Assembly (NCBI GenBank): GCA_002355935.1 | Contig: AP017895.1 | Span: 2,418,001 to 2,482,000, forward strand | Direction of reading: 5' to 3' | DNA: 64,000 bases | Source: Rothia aeria | GTDB taxonomy: Bacteria; Actinomycetota; Actinomycetes; Actinomycetales; Micrococcaceae | The notes under the pieces: generated by a model | What the model saw: the letters and a program-made list of their open reading frames with translations, nothing else | The model's database searches: none | Told to the model about the DNA's origin: nothing | Shown: positions 59,690-64,000 of the stretch, piece by piece | Position numbering within the stretch: the stretch's first letter is position 1 | Layout of the letters: each line of letters begins with the position of its first letter | Program-made: the position numbers and the translations under genes

Positions 59690-60831
59690 ATGCCCCCGAA
59701 TCTTCCGACACCGCTCATGGCGCTACCAGAGGTTGAGCTGACGCCGCTGCCCACTCGCACCAGCGCAATCACGCAGGAGGCGACGATCGGGGTGCAGGCG
59801 ATGATCCGCCCGCAGGTTCCGGTGCATATGGGCCAGACACTGGGGGTATTGCAGCGGGGTGCCGCAGATGCCGCATATCGGATAACCGCCCGGGAGCCGG
59901 GGGCCGAAATGGTGTGGGTTACCGCCCGCACCCCGCAGCTGATGCTCCCGGTCACCCTACGTTTTTCTCGGGCGGCAGATGACACCCCCGAGCCCGCCCT
60001 GCCAGCCCTTCACCGCCTGCTGATGCGTCCCATCCTAGTGCGGGCGTGGGCGCGGCTATCGCCCGAAATGTTTCTTGAAGAGCCGCAGGCGCGGGCCGAT
60101 GTGGAGGCGCTGGTGCGAAGCTGCCCAGCGTGGCTGGGTTTGGGTGATTCTTGGGAGTCGTTTACCGCTTCGGCAGGGTACGCGAGCCTGCCGCGCAGCT
60201 TACGCAGGGCGCATCGGGAACATCCGGGGCTGCGGCTTAGCGCCTCGGACCAGCTGGACCGTCACGTTTTTGCAGCCATTATTGAGCAGCGCGTCACCCT
60301 GAAGGAGGCGTTCCAGACGCAGCGTGACGTGCTCATACGCTATGGGGAACCCGCCGTGGAGTCGGGGTACCGTGATCAGCCTGCGGGGATGCGTGTGCAC
60401 CCAACGGCCCGCACACTTGGGGCGATCCCGGATTGGGGGTGGCACCGGGTGGGGTTGATGCGGCACGTTATAACGCGGTGCGCGCCTACGCCCGCGCCGC
60501 CGATTCTCTGCACCGTCTTGCCGCTGCGGGCCCGGTGGCTCATTTTGCCTCCGCCTTGGGGTCGCTGCACGGGGTGGGCCCGTGGACCGTAACCCAGGTG
60601 CTTCAGATTCAGGTGGGCCACCCGGATGCGGTGAGCGTAGGCGACTACCATTTGGCGCACCATGTGGGGTATGCCCTGCGTGGGAAGCGGGGTGATGATG
60701 CTGATATGCTCAGGCTTTTAGCCCCGTACGCGGGGCACCGCCAGCGGGTGGTGCGGCTGATTCTGGCTGCGGGCGCTACCGAGCCGAGACACGGCCCGCG
60801 CACGCCGGTGCGGGATTACCGCGACCTATAA
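59690..60831 (+). CDS. AlkA-like DNA-3-methyladenine glycosylase, frameshifted
   Basis: Base-excision glycosylase of 380 residues after adding a G at 60451-60454. The HhH-GPD core spans both frames: DQLDRHVFAAIIEQRVTLKEAF, then ALGSLHGVGPWTVTQVLQIQVGHPDAVSVGDYHLAH, where HGVGPWT is the helix-hairpin-helix and the Asp of GDYHLAH is catalytic. No Ada domain. The N-terminal part is not conserved by eye. Start GTG 59684 is also possible. Confidence 0.85.
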
Positions 60832-60942
60832 GACCGTATACGTACCGGGTTCGGCGGGGTTCCTCAGGGCGGAGGTGCACGTATAGGGCCGGCACCTGTA
60901 CGGTACCGGCCCCTGCATCATATGCGCACGTTTGCGCTAAGC

Positions 60943-61314
60943 TTAGGATTCTGCCTTTTCTGCGGCGGCTACCTCTGCGTGAACCTTATCCATGTCGAGC
61001 TCTCGGATGGATGAGATCACCTGCTCGAACTGTGACTCGTTGAGCGCACCCGGCTGTGAGTATACGAGGATGCCCTCACGGAACCCCATAATAGTGGGGA
61101 TGGAGGTAATACCAGCGTCCTGCGCGAGCTGACCCTGGTCTTCGGTGTCTACCTTACCGAAGGTAATGTCGCTGTATTTCTCGGAGGCAGCCTCGTAGAC
61201 AGGCGAGAACTGCTTGCAAGGACCGCACCAGTCAGCCCAGAAGTCGAGGAAGACGATGTCGTTCTCCTGGACGGTGGGCAGGAGGTTCTGCTGGGTAATT
61301 TCGATAGTTGCCAT
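60943..61314 (-). CDS. trxA: Thioredoxin
   Basis: 123 residues with DFWADWCGPCKQFSPVYE (the redox pair CGPC), ITSIPTIMGFREG with the cis-Pro, and a short acidic C-terminal extension. In an actinobacterium with mycothiol it serves general disulfide reduction. The ATG has no strong AGGAG. Confidence 0.93.
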   Translation of the reverse strand: MATIEITQQNLLPTVQENDIVFLDFWADWCGPCKQFSPVYEAASEKYSDITFGKVDTEDQGQLAQDAGITSIPTIMGFREGILVYSQPGALNESQFEQVISSIRELDMDKVHAEVAAAEKAES

Positions 61315-61514
61315 GCAGATAACGCTACACCTTACGGGCGCTTAGCGCGAATATTTCACTCACAGACTAAAGAATGTGTTGGTTTCATGTCGTATTGTCG
61401 TCATATTTTATGCGGTTAACAACATGAAAACGGGTTTGGGGGTGCTGAACGCAACCCGCACCATGCTTATTGGCGGTATCGCCCTGCTGTTTCGGGCAGG
61501 TAGTGAACGGGTAC

Positions 61515-61544
61515 AAAAAAACCCGGCTACCGCAGTAACCGGGT
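61515..61544 (-). terminator. Rho-independent terminator after tRNA-Tyr
   Basis: ACCCGGTTAC pairs with GTAGCCGGGT (one mismatch) around TGCG on the leftward strand and is followed by seven T. It begins seven bases past the tRNA. Confidence 0.9.
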
Positions 61545-61550
61545 TATTTG

Positions 61551-61632
61551 TGGCAGATGAGGGATTCGAACCCCCGTAGGCTGTGCCAGCTGATTTACAG
61601 TCAGCCCCCTTTGGCCGCTCGGGTAATCTGCC
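61551..61632 (-). tRNA. tRNA-Tyr (GTA)
   Basis: 82 bases, class II with a long variable arm. GGCAGAT pairs with ATCTGCC, discriminator A. The anticodon loop CTGTAAA reads GTA (Tyr). Confidence 0.95.
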
Positions 61633-61750
61633 AAGCTAACCATCATATTTATGATTGTTAGACGTTCGTCAGGCGAACAGATAAAAGTCTACAGCATGTA
61701 TAGCAACTGTGTGAAATCAACACCCTTATTTGTGAGGAACGCTACTTTTT

Positions 61751-62113
61751 CTATTCGCCGTCTTGTTCAAGCAGCAGCGTGATTTCGAGGTGCTCAAGGT
61801 ACCGCTGAGCCTGTTCGACGGTGCACATCCCGCCCCGAATCTCCCGCAGCAGATCGCGGCGGACGCCGTTGAACCGAGCCACAATGTTCGGGTCAGTGAG
61901 CGTCACCCCAATGCCCTCAAATGGGGAGAAGTCCTCATCGGTTTCCTGCTCGTCACCAGCTTCAACAGCCGTTGTGGCCTCGACCTTCTCGGCATCGGGA
62001 ATATCGGCCGGGTCAAGGTCAAGAGAACTATAAATGTCCAAGAAAAGCAGGGTTTCCAGGTCATTTGGATTGTTATTAGTAATATCGTGTGTCTGGTAGT
62101 AGTTAGTCGTCAT
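61751..62113 (-). CDS. Hypothetical acidic protein
   Basis: 120 residues from ATG 62113, strongly acidic. The first 80 residues look disordered (TTNYYQTHDITNNNPND, AVEAGDEQETDED). The C-terminal 50 are probably helical: DPNIVARFNGVRRDLLREIRGG and VEQAQRYLEHLEITLLLE. I do not recognise it. The region is rich in Asn codons compared with its neighbours. Confidence 0.7.
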   Translation of the reverse strand: MTTNYYQTHDITNNNPNDLETLLFLDIYSSLDLDPADIPDAEKVEATTAVEAGDEQETDEDFSPFEGIGVTLTDPNIVARFNGVRRDLLREIRGGMCTVEQAQRYLEHLEITLLLEQDGE

Positions 62114-62273
62114 ATCTCCATTCTGAGCGGCCAATGTTGGAACAAGCTGAGAAATATTCGAGCGAACCTGATAGTTCGCTGTGAACGGCGCCTCAGAGCG
62201 GGTAGGCTAGATGTGTACCAGGTGCGCGCTGGCGCGCCGCACCCCGTTACCAACCGAAAGGAACAGAAAACCA

Positions 62274-62765
62274 ATGGCAAGCGAGTCTTCATTCGACATC
62301 GTCTCAAAGGTTGATAAGCAGGAGGTTGCTAACGCCCTGCACCAGGCGCAGAAAGAGGTCTCACAGCGCTACGATTTTCGCAATGTGGGCGCAGAGATCG
62401 ACTTTTCGGGCGAGAAAATCCTGATTAAAGCCAATACCGAGGAGCGGGCACTGGCAGTTCTAGACGTCTTCCAGTCGAAGCTCGTCAAGCGCGGCATCTC
62501 GCTCAAGTCTTTGGACGATGGCAAGCCTTATGCTTCGGGTAAGGAGACCCGCATTGAGTGCGCCATTAAGGAAGGTATTGCCCAGGATCAGGCAAAGAAG
62601 ATTTCCAAGCTTATCCGCGACGAAGGCCCCAAGGGTGTTAAAGCAACGATTCAGGGGGACGAACTGCGTGTTTCGTCCAAATCACGTGATGATCTGCAGG
62701 ATGTTATTGCGATGCTCAAGGCGGCAGACCTTGAGGTGGATCTGCAGTTCGTAAACTACCGCTAA
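62274..62765 (+). CDS. yajQ: YajQ family nucleotide-binding protein (UPF0234)
   Basis: 163 residues, the standard length. [21 protein letters not shown] and SQRYDFRN open it, [18 protein letters not shown] follows, and [11 protein letters not shown] plus QFVNYR close it. Family members bind cyclic di-GMP in Xanthomonas and tRNA or nucleotides elsewhere; the role in actinobacteria is not established. AAAGGAA precedes the ATG. Confidence 0.93.
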   Translation: MASESSFDIVSKVDKQEVANALHQAQKEVSQRYDFRNVGAEIDFSGEKILIKANTEERALAVLDVFQSKLVKRGISLKSLDDGKPYASGKETRIECAIKEGIAQDQAKKISKLIRDEGPKGVKATIQGDELRVSSKSRDDLQDVIAMLKAADLEVDLQFVNYR

Positions 62766-62788
62766 GACACGCACACACAACACACGCA

Positions 62789-62830
62789 CGGCGGGGTGGG
62801 TACCGGAACATTTCGGTACCCACCCCGCCG
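62789..62830. terminator. Perfect 17-bp hairpin between yajQ and htpX
   Basis: CGGCGGGGTGGGTACCG and its exact complement with an eight-base loop lie between two convergent genes. No T run on either side, but the position and stem suggest a bidirectional terminator. Confidence 0.8.
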
Positions 62831-62890
62831 CGTATACTGCCCTAAACCTGAGCCAGTTGGTCACTCCAACCGGGCACTGGGGCGGCAGGT

Positions 62891-63781
62891 CTAGTTGTAC
62901 TGCCCGTTATCGCGCGCCATCTGCTGCAAACGAGCGATACGCTGATCCATCGGCGGGTGGGTTGAGAAGAACTTCCCAATATTTAGGTTGCCGAAGGGGT
63001 TGGCGATCATCATGGAGGAGGTGGTGGCGGTACGCGGGTTATCGGGATCCATAGGGTACAGCGACACCCCGGATTCAAGCTTATTGAGCGCCGAGGCGAG
63101 CGCCAGCGGGTCGTTGGTGAGCGCGGCGCCGTCTTCATCAGCGTCATACTCGCGGGTGCGGCTAATAGCCATTTGAATAACGGCGGAGGCCAGCGGCGCG
63201 AGCACAGCGATCGCAAGAGCCCCGAGCGGGTTACCGCGTTCGTGACGGTTACCGCCGCCAAACATAGCCCCGAAACTTACCACGTTAGCGATGGTGCCGA
63301 TAATAGTAGAAATACCCGCGGCGATAGAGCTGGTGAGGATGTCCCGGTTATACACGTGCATCAGCTCATGTCCCAAAACCCCGCGCATCTCTCGCTCATC
63401 AAGCAGCTGCAGGATACCTTCGGTGCAGCATACGGCGGCGTTTTGCGGGTTACGGCCGGTAGCAAACGCATTAGGGGTTTGGGTGGGTGCCACGTACAGG
63501 CGGGGCATAGGCTGGTTCGCGCGGGAGGAGAGCTCTTCCACAATGTCGTAGAGTACAGGCACTTCCTCTCGACTGACCGGGTAGGCGTTCATGGAACGCA
63601 GGGCAAGTTTATCGGAGTTCCAGTAGGTGTAGGCTACCGAGCCGAGCCCGATGAGCCCGAAAAGCCAGATGAAGAGCATGCTGCGGGTGTACGCCGAGAT
63701 AACCGCGCCAATAAGCATAAGGAGCCCCACCATAGTCCCCATGAGCAGGGCGGTTTTGAGGCCGTTGTAGTGTTTGTGCAT
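62891..63781 (-). CDS. htpX: Membrane zinc metalloprotease HtpX
   Basis: Membrane-protein quality-control protease, 296 residues. Two N-terminal membrane helices, then LYVAPTQTPNAFATGRNP, the zinc motif GHELMHVYNRD and the third ligand region SRTREYDADEDGA, with two further hydrophobic segments between. Ends STHPPMDQRIARLQQMA. AAGGAAAA precedes the ATG. The 219 bases to the end of the window show nothing I can support. Confidence 0.96.
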   Translation of the reverse strand: MHKHYNGLKTALLMGTMVGLLMLIGAVISAYTRSMLFIWLFGLIGLGSVAYTYWNSDKLALRSMNAYPVSREEVPVLYDIVEELSSRANQPMPRLYVAPTQTPNAFATGRNPQNAAVCCTEGILQLLDEREMRGVLGHELMHVYNRDILTSSIAAGISTIIGTIANVVSFGAMFGGGNRHERGNPLGALAIAVLAPLASAVIQMAISRTREYDADEDGAALTNDPLALASALNKLESGVSLYPMDPDNPRTATTSSMMIANPFGNLNIGKFFSTHPPMDQRIARLQQMARDNGQYN

Positions 63782-64000
63782 TTTTCCTTCCCCGTTTCAA
63801 CTTCCCATGCTGGTGTGTGCAGCGGGGTGTTAGGGTGAACGTGTTTTTTCTTAGGATACGGGGTGCGCGGCTGGCGCGTGGGAGACTTCGCCCAGAGCGG
63901 GGTGTTTTGCATGCACACATCCACCGCTGCATGAGAGATAAATCACCGGTCATGGAACTACATACCCCTCTTAAGGCGCCATGACACGGTTTTTAGCGAC

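Overview
The window looks like a chromosomal segment of a high-GC actinobacterium of the Micrococcaceae, most probably Rothia. This is inferred from gene content and not from a database search. Supporting signs are a mycothiol synthase (mshD) beside a GlnR-type orphan regulator, the actinobacterial arrangement of hadA/hadB and tRNA-Trp-secE-nusG-rplK-rplA, GTG and TTG starts behind strong AGGAG sites, and a remnant of an S-layer-like 'RDAMAAFIYRY' module typical of Rothia surface proteins. There is no transposase, integrase or CRISPR array, and no rRNA gene.

Layout. 1-9 kb is a molybdenum-cofactor and molybdate-uptake locus: moeB (partial), moaE, mogA, moaC, moeA, modB and modA leftward, then moaA, moaD, mobA and a second moeA rightward. 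modC is not present. 9-15 kb holds a LacI-family regulator, an acetyltransferase, a sucrose-type PTS EIIBCA with a perfect 22-bp operator, and a GH32 sucrose-6-phosphate hydrolase. 15-24 kb holds translation and secretion genes (rplL, rplJ, rplA, rplK, nusG, secE, tRNA-Trp) with an orphan ABC ATPase, a TehA-like carrier and a phage-type amidase between them, followed by aspC. 24-38 kb holds pfk, ygfZ, a nitrobindin-like protein, glnR, mshD, ppk, a Nudix/phosphatase fusion, thyA, folA and asd.

38.8-49 kb is the most unusual part. Seven genes, interrupted by one MFS transporter, carry nine copies of a divergent unit of about 270 residues that I do not recognise. Each unit opens with a '(F/Y)xPWP' motif and closes with 'DARYW ... 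LTGexIP ... LPhLP'. Two subtypes are visible, and two genes are fusions of one of each. No member has a signal peptide or membrane segment, and the function is unknown.

49-64 kb returns to housekeeping genes: an orphan Phd antitoxin, murB, hadB-hadA, a luciferase-like monooxygenase, a CDF metal exporter, tRNA-Thr/Met/Thr, a DEAD-box helicase, a DUF2079 membrane protein, an AlkA-like glycosylase, thioredoxin, tRNA-Tyr, YajQ and HtpX.

A caution about the sequence itself: eighteen otherwise normal genes, several of them essential (secE, thyA, asd, pfk), are interrupted by 23 frameshifts. Every one is repaired by adding a single base, nearly always to a short homopolymer. This looks like residual sequencing error, so I annotate these as full-length genes and give the position of each break.
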